A DNA stretch of 64,000 nucleotides from Streptomyces sp. NBC_01288. GTDB taxonomy: Bacteria > Actinomycetota > Actinomycetes > Streptomycetales > Streptomycetaceae. Where the stretch lies: assembly GCF_035982055.1 (NCBI RefSeq), contig NZ_CP108427.1, forward strand, positions 3,658,001 through 3,722,000, read 5' to 3'. Within the stretch, counting starts at the first letter, position 1, and each line of letters opens with the position of its first letter. Made by a program: the position numbers and the translations under genes. Shown piece by piece: positions 44,016 to 51,524 of the stretch. The notes below the pieces were generated by a model. That model did not search any database, was not told the origin of the DNA, and worked only from the letters and a program-made list of their open reading frames with translations.

Positions 44016-44996
44016 CTAGGCCAGCCGCACGCGCGGGTCGATGAAGGCGTAGCAGGCGTCGACGATGATGTTGAAGAGGAGGATCATGGTGGCGGAGAAG
44101 ATCATCACGCCCAGCAGCAGCGGCAGGTCGCTGAAGAACACCGCCTGGACCGCGAGGTTGCCGAGGCCCGGCAGGCTGAAGGTGTACTCGGTGATGATGG
44201 CGCCGCCGAGCAGTGCGCCCAGGTCGATGCCGAAGATGGTGACGATGGGGATCAGCGAACCGCGCCAGGCGTAGCGGAAGAAGACGTATCTGCGGGACAT
44301 GCCCTTCGCCTTGGCCGTACGGACGTGTTCCTCCTGGAGCTGTTCGATCATCGCCGAGCGCGCCATACGGGTGTACTGCGCGGCGAAGATCGTGGACAGC
44401 ACCACCCAGGGGATGATCAGCCCCGAGAACCAGCTGACCGGGTTCGCGGTGAAGTTGTTGTAGGCCGGCTTCTCGAAGATGTGGGTCTGGTAGACGAGCA
44501 GGGCCAGGGCCAGTGGTCCCAGGAAGTAGATCTGCATCGAACTGAGCACCATCGCCCCGGCCGTGGCCGTCTTGTCGATGATCGTGCCGCGCTTCCAGGC
44601 GGCGAGCAGGCCGGTGCCGAGGCCGATGAGCAGGAAGAAGAAGGCGCCGCCGAGGGTGAGCGAGATGGTGGTGGGCAGCCGGTCGATCAGCGTGGCCCAG
44701 ACCTGGTCGTTGGTGTGGTACGAGTACCCGAAGCACGGGGCGGGGCAGGGCCCTTGGGCGAAGCCGTTGCTGCCCATGACGAGGTTCTTGAGGAAGATCC
44801 CGTACTGCGTGCTGATCGGCTTGTCGAGGCCGAGCACGTGGTGGATGTTCGCGAGGCTGGTCGGGTTGCAGGTCTTGCCGCACATCAGCAGCCCCGGGTC
44901 GCGTGGCATCCCGAAGAACAGCAGGAACGTGACGATGCTCAGCAGGAACAGGATGACGACGGCGCCGAGGGTCCGGCGGACGAGGAAGCGCAGCAT
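44016..44996 (-). CDS. bldKC: bldK locus permease B (BldKC)
   Basis: A 326-residue OppB-type permease beginning MLRFLVRRTLGAVVILFLLS. The external loop has CGKTCNPTSLANIHHVLGLD and GPCPAPCFGYSYH, matching the Cys pattern of the operon 2 copy. The EAA loop is EHVRTAKAKGMSRRYVFFRYA. It ends with DACYAFIDPRVRLA. It is preceded by a 95-bp gap with a very stable hairpin after the binding-protein gene. Confidence 0.86.
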   Translation of the reverse strand: MLRFLVRRTLGAVVILFLLSIVTFLLFFGMPRDPGLLMCGKTCNPTSLANIHHVLGLDKPISTQYGIFLKNLVMGSNGFAQGPCPAPCFGYSYHTNDQVWATLIDRLPTTISLTLGGAFFFLLIGLGTGLLAAWKRGTIIDKTATAGAMVLSSMQIYFLGPLALALLVYQTHIFEKPAYNNFTANPVSWFSGLIIPWVVLSTIFAAQYTRMARSAMIEQLQEEHVRTAKAKGMSRRYVFFRYAWRGSLIPIVTIFGIDLGALLGGAIITEYTFSLPGLGNLAVQAVFFSDLPLLLGVMIFSATMILLFNIIVDACYAFIDPRVRLA

Positions 44997-45029
44997 GACA
45001 GGGGCAGCTCTCTGACGTCGGCGGGCCGC

Positions 45030-45079
45030 CCGGCACCCGGTGCGTCGCCCCGGAGGGGGACGGACGCAACGGGTGCCGG
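45030..45079 (-). terminator. Very stable hairpin after the bldKB gene
   Basis: CCGGCACCCGGTGCGTC (45030-45046) pairs with GACGCAACGGGTGCCGG (45063-45079), 16 of 17 positions, with a 16-base loop. It begins 12 bp after the bldKB stop and lies before bldKC. As in operons 1 and 2, the position predicts higher bldKB mRNA than downstream mRNA. Confidence 0.82.
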
Positions 45080-45090
45080 ACGGACGGCGG

Positions 45091-46902
45091 TTACTTGACG
45101 AACAGGCGACGCGGGTCGACGCCGCCGATGACGTCGTCGTAGACGAGGCCGCCGACCTTGGAACCGGCGATCTGGGTCTGCTTGTAGTACGCGGTCGGGA
45201 CGAAGGAGACGAGGTCCTTCACGAGGTACTCGTCGATCTTCTCCCAGGCGGCCGCGGCCTTGACCGGGTCGGTGATCTTGTTCGCCGCGTCGATGTCGGC
45301 GTTCACCTTGGGGTCGTTGACCTGCGAGTAGTTCTGCGCACCGTCGGCGATGCCGCGTCCGTCGTAGAGCGGCGGGACGACGGTCGAGGCGGACGGCCAG
45401 TCGGCGCCCCACGCGGTGTGGAAGATGTCGTAGTTGTTGTCCAGCTTGCTGACCTGGTCGTAGTAGGTCTCGGCCGGGATCTCCTGGCGCTGGACGTTGA
45501 AGCCGGCCTTCTTCAGGCCCGCCGCCATGGCGGTGGAGTACTGCTGGCCCTCGGGGGTGTTGGTGTAGCCGAAGGTCAGCTTCATGCCGAGCTTGCCGGC
45601 CTTCTTCAGCAGTGCCTTGGCCTTCTCGGGGTCACCGGCCGGCTTCTTCTTCTTGCCGAACGGGTCGAACGCGGCGTTGTAGCCGGAGACGGTCGGGCTG
45701 ATGGTGCCGCCGGCGACCTCCATCGCGTCGGTGCCGCCGAAGGCACGGAGGAACGGCGTGATGGGCAGCGCGTAGGCGATGGCCTCACGCACCGTCTTGT
45801 CCTTCATGGCCGGGTGGCTGTTGTTGATGTTCATCTGGCCCACGTACGGCTGGTAGCCGGAGACCGTGCGGGACTTCAGCTTCGGGTCCTTGAGGACGCT
45901 GGACAGGTTGCCCGCGTCGACCTGGTTGTTGAAGCTGATGCCGGCCTGGTCCGCGCCACTGTCCGCGAGGAGCGCCTTCGTCGACGTCTCGAACTGCTGG
46001 TTGAACGTGAAGTTGAACTGGTCCACGTACTGGTGGCGGATCGGGTCCGTCTTCGGGTCCCAGTTGGTGTTCTTCACGAGCACCATCGACTTGCCGGACT
46101 TGAACGACTGGATCTTGTACGGGCCGCTCGTCACCGGCGACTTGTCGTACTTCGCCTGGGTGTCACCCTTGGCGGAGACGACCGCGTAGCCCGCCATGGC
46201 CAGGGCGTACGGCAGGTCGGAGTGCGCCGTCTTGAAGTGGAAGATGACGGTCTTGGCGTCCGGGGTCTCCAGGACGGTGCTCGGCAGGTGCTTGCCCTTG
46301 TACGGGCCGTTCGGCAGCAGCTTGCGGTAGTCGGCGCCGGAGGTGTCGGCCAGCCACTGCTGGAGGTAGGACGGGCCCTGGTTGATGAAGGGCGCGAAGA
46401 GCCGCTCGAAGGTCTGGCGGAAGTCCGCGGACGTGATCGGCGTCCCGTCGGCGAACTTGATGCCGTCCTTGAGGGTGTACTTCCAGGTCTTGCCGCCGTC
46501 CGTGGTGGTACCGGAGTCGGTGGCGAGGTCGCCGACGACCTCGTGTCCCTTGCCGTCGCTGGTGGTCGTCTTGTAGCCGGTGAGACCTCGGTGGATCAGG
46601 GTCGAGAGCGAGCCCTCGTCCGAGACGTAGATCTGAGCCGGGTCGAGGTGGGCGTAGCTGTCACGCTGGAGCACCTCTATCGAACCGCCCGGCTTGGCGC
46701 CCGGTACGGCCGCGGCCGGTCCGGTGGAGTCCGCGGTGTCGCCGAACTTGATCGACTTCTGCTGTCTGGACGCGTTCTCCTTGTCCTGCTTGTTGTTGTC
46801 GCTCGCGTCGCTGCCGCCCTTGCTGCAACCGGTGAGCACAAGAGCCCCGGCCGCGAGCACGGAGAGCGCGGCGTATACGTGGCGTCCGCCCCTACTCATC
46901 AC
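45091..46902 (-). CDS. bldKB: bldK locus oligopeptide-binding lipoprotein (BldKB)
   Basis: A family-5 solute-binding lipoprotein of 603 residues (GTG 46902, or ATG 46899 with one residue less). The signal MSRGGRHVYAALSVLAAGAL ends in lipobox LTGC. The core includes LDPAQIYVSDEG, RGLTGYKTT, KDGIKFADGTPITSADF, FERLFAPF and NPKV-type C-terminal lobes. In S. coelicolor BldKB binds the extracellular peptide signal needed for aerial growth (established for that species; transferred here by synteny). The mature N-terminus is a Ser/Asp/Lys-rich tether. A paralogue with a Tat signal is encoded at 34853-36607. Confidence 0.86.
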   Translation of the reverse strand: MMSRGGRHVYAALSVLAAGALVLTGCSKGGSDASDNNKQDKENASRQQKSIKFGDTADSTGPAAAVPGAKPGGSIEVLQRDSYAHLDPAQIYVSDEGSLSTLIHRGLTGYKTTTSDGKGHEVVGDLATDSGTTTDGGKTWKYTLKDGIKFADGTPITSADFRQTFERLFAPFINQGPSYLQQWLADTSGADYRKLLPNGPYKGKHLPSTVLETPDAKTVIFHFKTAHSDLPYALAMAGYAVVSAKGDTQAKYDKSPVTSGPYKIQSFKSGKSMVLVKNTNWDPKTDPIRHQYVDQFNFTFNQQFETSTKALLADSGADQAGISFNNQVDAGNLSSVLKDPKLKSRTVSGYQPYVGQMNINNSHPAMKDKTVREAIAYALPITPFLRAFGGTDAMEVAGGTISPTVSGYNAAFDPFGKKKKPAGDPEKAKALLKKAGKLGMKLTFGYTNTPEGQQYSTAMAAGLKKAGFNVQRQEIPAETYYDQVSKLDNNYDIFHTAWGADWPSASTVVPPLYDGRGIADGAQNYSQVNDPKVNADIDAANKITDPVKAAAAWEKIDEYLVKDLVSFVPTAYYKQTQIAGSKVGGLVYDDVIGGVDPRRLFVK

Positions 46903-47024
46903 TCAGTTTCCACCCATCTGTGTGTCACCAGTGCACAAAGGAATTCCCGTGCTGGATCGCCGTGCTGGATTGCTGTGCTGTGTTGCCGTGCGGTGTCCGG
47001 GCGCGGAGGCCCACCAACGGACGG

Positions 47025-48059
47025 TCAGCGTGCCGTCTTGGGATCGAAGGCGTCCCTGACCGAGTCCCCGAGCAGGTTGAAGGCCACGATGAAGATGATC
47101 ATCGAGACACCCGGGAAGAACATGTAGGTGATGTCGTTCGACATCACGAGTTCGGTGGACGCCTTGGAGAACATCTGTCCCCAGTCCGGCGTCGGTTCGA
47201 CGATGCCCACACCCAGGTAGGACAGTCCGGCCTCGGCGGTCACGAAGCCGGGAAGCATGTACGTGGACTGCACGAGGATCGGCGTGACCACGTTCGGCAG
47301 GATCTCCCGGCTGATGATCCGCCAGGACGAGGCTCCGCTGACCCGGGCCGCCTCGATGAACTCCCGTTCGCGCAGCGCCAGACTGGTGCCGCGCAGGATA
47401 CGGGCCAGGCTCATCCAGCCCAGGAACCACTGCACCGCGATGAGCGCCACGACACGGACGTACGTCGGCGTCTCGTCGGTCGGGCTCACGAAGAGCGACA
47501 CGACGACCGGCATGCTGGCGATGAAGAACAGCTGGGCGGGGAAGGCCAGCAGGAAGTCGATGACCCGGCTGATGAAGTAGTCGGACTTGCCGCCGAGGAA
47601 GCCGGCCGCGACGCCGAGCAGGATGCCGGTGAGGACGGTCGCGAGCGTCACGCAGACGGAGATCATCAGCGAGGTGCGGATGCCATAGAGGAGCTTGGTG
47701 AACACGTCGTAGCCGTTGCCCGGTTCGAGGCCGAACCAGAACTGGCTGCTGATCCCGCCGTTGGGCTGTAGCGGGACGCCCGCGCTGTCGAAGAGCTCGG
47801 GGCGTTCGTCCGCGTACACGGTGTACGGGTCCTTGCCGTACAGCTTGGAGATCAGTGGTGCGAGGAGCCCGACGAGGAAGAAGAAGGCCACGACGTAGGC
47901 CGAGATCACGCCGGTGCGGTCGCGCTTGAAGCGGATCCACATCAGCTGGCCGGGCGACCGGCCCTCCATCTTCTTGGCCTCGGGTTCCGCCTGCGGCCCT
48001 GGTTCGCCGTCGACGACGACCGAGGTTCCGCCGCCCTCAATGTCGATAGGACTTGTCAC
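47025..48059 (-). CDS. bldKA: bldK locus permease C (BldKA)
   Basis: A 344-residue OppC-type permease from GTG 48059. Residues 35-55 (GRSPGQLMWIRFKRDRTGVI) are shared with the operon 2 copy. External loop: QPNGGISSQFWFGLEPGNGYDV. EAA loop: EAARVSGASSWRIISREILPN. It ends LLGDSVRDAFDPKTAR. It is first in the operon, ahead of bldKB, the order described for bldK. A long leader with a small ORF and hairpins lies upstream. Confidence 0.86.
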   Translation of the reverse strand: MTSPIDIEGGGTSVVVDGEPGPQAEPEAKKMEGRSPGQLMWIRFKRDRTGVISAYVVAFFFLVGLLAPLISKLYGKDPYTVYADERPELFDSAGVPLQPNGGISSQFWFGLEPGNGYDVFTKLLYGIRTSLMISVCVTLATVLTGILLGVAAGFLGGKSDYFISRVIDFLLAFPAQLFFIASMPVVVSLFVSPTDETPTYVRVVALIAVQWFLGWMSLARILRGTSLALREREFIEAARVSGASSWRIISREILPNVVTPILVQSTYMLPGFVTAEAGLSYLGVGIVEPTPDWGQMFSKASTELVMSNDITYMFFPGVSMIIFIVAFNLLGDSVRDAFDPKTAR

Positions 48060-48199
48060 TGTTCGCCCATTTCACAGGTGTGGGTGTGCCGAGTGGGCGA
48101 CCGGCGCAGGGTGTGCGCGATCACCGTTCGGAGCTAGGAAAGAGGTCCGGTGCGTCCCGGTGCGGCGGGAGATCCCGCAGCCGGACGCGCGTAGTTGAA

Positions 48200-48218
48200 C
48201 GGCGGCACTAGACCGCCG
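48200..48218 (-). promoter_or_regulatory. Leader hairpin between the small ORF and bldKA
   Basis: CGGCGG-CACTAGA-CCGCCG is a perfect 6-bp stem, 10 bases after the stop of the 26-codon ORF and about 140 bases before the bldKA start. It could act as a pause or attenuator. It is short, so this is tentative. Confidence 0.4.
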
Positions 48219-48227
48219 GCCGACTCC

Positions 48228-48308
48228 TCAGAGCCAATCTCCGTAGGGGCGGGCGAGGTTGCTACTGACGGACGGCGTGTCCCACCTGGCGTTCGTGACA
48301 CCACGCAT
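48228..48308 (-). CDS. 26-codon leader ORF upstream of bldKA
   Basis: On the minus strand GGAGGAG stands five bases before an ATG at 48308, giving a 26-residue peptide MRGVTNARWDTPSVSSNLAR followed by PYGDWL. Its first nine residues resemble the start of the operon 1 binding protein (MRGATHAKW). It may be a translated leader peptide controlling bldK or the scar of a deleted binding-protein gene. No further family match is recognised. The next gene, bldKA, starts 168 bp downstream. Confidence 0.45.
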   Translation of the reverse strand: MRGVTNARWDTPSVSSNLARPYGDWL

Positions 48309-48336
48309 GGGGCTCCTCCTCATGACTCCACGTGTT

Positions 48337-48403
48337 CACCAACAGGAGGGGGTTCTCGTCTTTCCTCCGCCACCCCTGGCGGAGGGTCAGACACCCCCTG
48401 GTG
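48337..48403. ncRNA. Branched hairpin structure in the bldK leader region
   Basis: Nested complementary segments: outer CACCA (48337-48341) with TGGTG (48399-48403), then GGGGGT (48348-48353) with ACCCCC (48393-48398), then the inner CCTCCGCC (48364-48371) with GGCGGAGG (48378-48385) closed by a six-base loop. All pairings are perfect. It lies on the 5' side of the leader ORF in the direction of bldK. It matches no riboswitch family that I know. It could equally be the end of a short upstream transcript. Other parts of the 48060-48660 gap show no gene. Confidence 0.45.
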
Positions 48404-48660
48404 CTCGCGAGTCGGCGCCGTCCCCACGGCGCGGTGACCCATTGACCCGAGCGTTACGCGGCTAACTATCTGCCATGTGCCAGGTGCCGACCACTGTCTT
48501 TAAATCTCAATTCAGTCACAGCTCGCCCGTACATCTTCCAAAACATGGACAAACTGTTCGATGCGAGAAGGCCACGAAACGGACTTGTTACATGGCTATC
48601 GGGCGAGGATCTCCGCATTACGGACAGACCGTCTCGGGAAGCGGGGCTAAATTCGGTTGC

Positions 48661-48699
48661 AAAAAGCCCGGGCACCCCCAAGATGGGGGCACCCGGGCT
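48661..48699 (-). terminator. Intrinsic terminator of typA
   Basis: AGCCCGGG-CA-CCCCC (48665-48679) pairs with GGGGG-CA-CCCGGGCT (48685-48699) apart from a 2-base internal mismatch, and a run of five T residues follows on the minus strand. It lies 45 bp after the typA stop. Confidence 0.9.
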
Positions 48700-48744
48700 C
48701 AGTTGGCCGGTAACAGCTCCTCGAACGGCCTGCGATCGTATGCG

Positions 48745-50652
48745 TCAGCCGTGCTTGGCGCGGCTCGCGGAGCGGCCGCGCTCCTTCTGGTCGAGGACGA
48801 CCTTGCGGATGCGAACGGACTCCGGGGTCACCTCCACGCACTCGTCGTCGCGGCAGAACTCCAGGGACTGCTCCAGGGAGAGCTTGCGCGGCGGGACGAT
48901 CGCCTCGAACGAGTCGGCGGCGGCCGAGCGCATGTTGGTGAGCTTCTTCTCCTTGGTGATGTTCACGTCCATGTCGTCGGCGCGCGAGTTCTCGCCGACG
49001 ATCATGCCCTCGTACACCTCGGTGCCGGGGTCGGTGAACAGCACACCGCGCTCCTGGAGGTTCGTCATCGCAAACGCGGTGACGGCGCCCGCGCGGTCGG
49101 CGACCAGCGAACCGTTGTTACGGGTCGTCAGCACGCCGAACCACGGCTCGTGGCCCTCGTGGATGGAGTGGGCGATGCCCGTACCGCGCGTCCCGGTCAG
49201 GAACTCGGTACGGAAGCCGATGAGACCGCGGGACGGCACGACGAACTCCAGGCGGACCCAACCGGAGCCGTGGTTGGACATGTTGTCCATCCGGCCCTTG
49301 CGGACACCCATGAGCTGCGTGACCGCGCCCATGTGCTCCTCGGGCACGTCGATCGTCATGCGCTCGACCGGCTCGTACGTCTTGCCCTCGACCTGCTGGG
49401 TGACGACCTGCGGCTTGCCGATGGTCAGCTCGAAGCCCTCGCGGCGCATCTGCTCGACCAGGATGGCCAGCGCCAGCTCACCGCGGCCCTGCACCTCCCA
49501 GGCGTCGGGACGCTCGGTGTCGAGCACGCGCAGCGAGACGTTACCGATCAGCTCGCGGTCCAGGCGGTCCTTGACCTGACGGGCGGTCACCTTGCGGTCC
49601 TTGACGGCCGCCTTCGCGGAGGCGCCCTTGCCGGTGCCGCCGCGGCCGACCAGCGGCGAGGTGTTCGTACCGATGGTCATGGAGATCGCCGGCTCGTCGA
49701 CCGTGATGAGCGGCAGCGCGATCGGGTTCTCCAGGTCGGCGAGGGTCTCGCCGATCATGATGTCCGGGATACCGGCCACGGCGCAGATGTCACCGGGGCC
49801 CGCCATCTCGGCCGGCTTGCGGGTGAGCGCCTCGGTCATCAGCAGCTCGGTGATGCGCACGTTGGACATCGTGCCGTCGCGCTTGATCCACGTGACGGTC
49901 TGGCCCTTGCGCAGCTCGCCCTGCTCGACGCGGAGCAGCGCGATACGGCCGAGGAAGTTGTCCGCGTCCAGGTTGGTGACGTGCGCCTGGAGGGGGGCGG
50001 CCTCGTCGAACTCGGGGGCCGGGACGTGCGACAGGATCGTGGTGAAGAAGGGCTCCAGGCTGTCGCTGTCCTGCGGGACCGTGCCGTTCTCCGGCTTGGT
50101 CAGCGAGGCCACACCGTCACGCGCACACGCGTAGACGATCGGGAACTCGATCTGCTCCTCGTCCGCGTCCAGGTCCAGGAACAGGTCGTACGTCTCGTTG
50201 ACGACCTCGTCGATCCGGGAGTCGGGGCGGTCCGTCTTGTTGATGCACAGGATGACGGGCAGGCGCTGCTGGAGCGCCTTGCGCAGCACGAAGCGGGTCT
50301 GGGGCAGCGGGCCCTCGGACGCGTCGACGAGCAGTACCACCGCGTCCACCATCGACAGACCGCGCTCGACCTCGCCACCGAAGTCGGCGTGGCCCGGGGT
50401 GTCGATGATGTTGATGGTGATGACGTCGCCGCCATCCTTCGGGTGGTACTTCACGGCCGTGTTCTTGGCCAGGATCGTGATGCCCTTCTCACGCTCCAGA
50501 TCGTTCGAGTCCATCATTCGGTCGTCGAGCGACTCGGCGGCGTGCGCGGCGAAGGCACCGGCCTGCTTCAGCATGGCGTCGACGAGGGTCGTCTTCCCGT
50601 GGTCGACGTGGGCGACGATGGCGACGTTGCGGATGTCGTGGCGCGTGGCCAT
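48745..50652 (-). CDS. typA: Ribosome-associated GTPase TypA/BipA
   Basis: A translational GTPase of 635 residues. G1 is AHVDHGKTTLVDAMLKQ, switch region EREKGITILAKNTAV, G3 DTPGHADFGGEV, G4 CINKTDRPD. The C-terminal half has the EF-G-like domains V (GRGELALAILVEQMRREGFE) and the BipA-specific C-terminal domain ending KERGRSASRAKHG. It acts on the 50S subunit in assembly and stress adaptation. Start ATG 50652 at the canonical MATRHDIRNVAIVAH. It is monocistronic with its own terminator. Confidence 0.97.
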   Translation of the reverse strand: MATRHDIRNVAIVAHVDHGKTTLVDAMLKQAGAFAAHAAESLDDRMMDSNDLEREKGITILAKNTAVKYHPKDGGDVITINIIDTPGHADFGGEVERGLSMVDAVVLLVDASEGPLPQTRFVLRKALQQRLPVILCINKTDRPDSRIDEVVNETYDLFLDLDADEEQIEFPIVYACARDGVASLTKPENGTVPQDSDSLEPFFTTILSHVPAPEFDEAAPLQAHVTNLDADNFLGRIALLRVEQGELRKGQTVTWIKRDGTMSNVRITELLMTEALTRKPAEMAGPGDICAVAGIPDIMIGETLADLENPIALPLITVDEPAISMTIGTNTSPLVGRGGTGKGASAKAAVKDRKVTARQVKDRLDRELIGNVSLRVLDTERPDAWEVQGRGELALAILVEQMRREGFELTIGKPQVVTQQVEGKTYEPVERMTIDVPEEHMGAVTQLMGVRKGRMDNMSNHGSGWVRLEFVVPSRGLIGFRTEFLTGTRGTGIAHSIHEGHEPWFGVLTTRNNGSLVADRAGAVTAFAMTNLQERGVLFTDPGTEVYEGMIVGENSRADDMDVNITKEKKLTNMRSAAADSFEAIVPPRKLSLEQSLEFCRDDECVEVTPESVRIRKVVLDQKERGRSASRAKHG

Positions 50653-50806
50653 ATTGCGGCGAACTCCCGGAGAGTGAGGAAGGCCTGCGCGTACGTCTGT
50701 GTTACGCGGACCCTGCCGGGCTGGACACGCCACGGCCTTACCCCATCGTACGTGGCGTACGGGGAAGGAGCCTCCGCAGGGCCTTACGGGCGACGCCGGA
50801 ACCGGG

Positions 50807-51439
50807 TCAGACGGGCTCGGCCGCCGGGGAACCGGCGGGGCACAGGCGCAGGGCCGCGGCGTGCGCGGCGTCCGCGGCGACGTCGTACAAGGGCTCGGAG
50901 CAGGGCAGGAACCCCACGCCGACCGTCTCCCAGGTCCGCACCTGGCCCCGCACCGGTGCGGTGGACCCGCAGGTGTAAGTGAAATCGGCCTCAACCAGGC
51001 TTATCGATCCCCAGGCGTAGTACGCGCCCTCCAGGTCCCCGGTGTCGGTGAAGTACTGCGCCTCCTCGGGCCGCATCACCTCCGACGGACCGGCCAGGGG
51101 GTTGTCCTCCTTCAGCCGGTCGCCCAGCGCCTTGATCACGCGAGCGGCGCCGACCCCCTTGGGCGTACGCGAGACGACGACCCGGTAGACGGTGTCGTCG
51201 TCGACGGGCTTGAGGGCCGACTCGTAATGCTCGGTGTGCTCGGTCCCCTTGGGGAAGGTGACCGGGTCCGCGAGCGCGGTCAGCTCCTGCCACTGCCGGA
51301 CACCGGACCAGCGGTACGTCCCGTGCGCGCAGATCGTGGCCGCGTCGGCGGACAGCCGGCTGTCTCCCGCCGTGACACCACAACCCGCCGCTCCCGCACC
51401 CAGCACCACCACGGCCACCGCCGCTCCCCAGCCCCGCAT
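50807..51439 (-). CDS. Small lipoprotein of unknown function
   Basis: A 210-residue predicted lipoprotein. The signal MRGWGAAVAVVVLGAGAAGC has a lipobox GAAGC (Cys20). The mature part contains RLSADAATICAHGTYRWSGV, RVVVSRTPKG, and paired cysteines (TYTCGS, FLPCSE, LRLCPAG) that may form disulfides. No known domain is recognised; similar proteins appear in streptomycetes. It lies 85 bp after the 51525 gene on the same strand and may be cotranscribed with it. Confidence 0.78.
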   Translation of the reverse strand: MRGWGAAVAVVVLGAGAAGCGVTAGDSRLSADAATICAHGTYRWSGVRQWQELTALADPVTFPKGTEHTEHYESALKPVDDDTVYRVVVSRTPKGVGAARVIKALGDRLKEDNPLAGPSEVMRPEEAQYFTDTGDLEGAYYAWGSISLVEADFTYTCGSTAPVRGQVRTWETVGVGFLPCSEPLYDVAADAAHAAALRLCPAGSPAAEPV

Positions 51440-51524
51440 GCCCCACCCCCGTACGACGACCGCCGCCCCGCAAGTAGCTGCGGGACGGCGGCCGTGCTCG
51501 TCATGTGCGGGTGATGCTAATCCC

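Noticed and set aside
45040..47127. Plus-strand open frame opposite bldKB
   Set aside because: Antisense to a well-defined lipoprotein gene; no ribosome-binding site or homology.
48337..48403. Known riboswitch (for example SAM or cobalamin type) before bldK
   Set aside because: The nested hairpins lack the conserved core sequences of the riboswitch families I know; kept only as an unassigned structure.
48475..50982. Plus-strand open frame opposite typA
   Set aside because: Complete overlap with typA, a highly conserved GTPase; no independent support.
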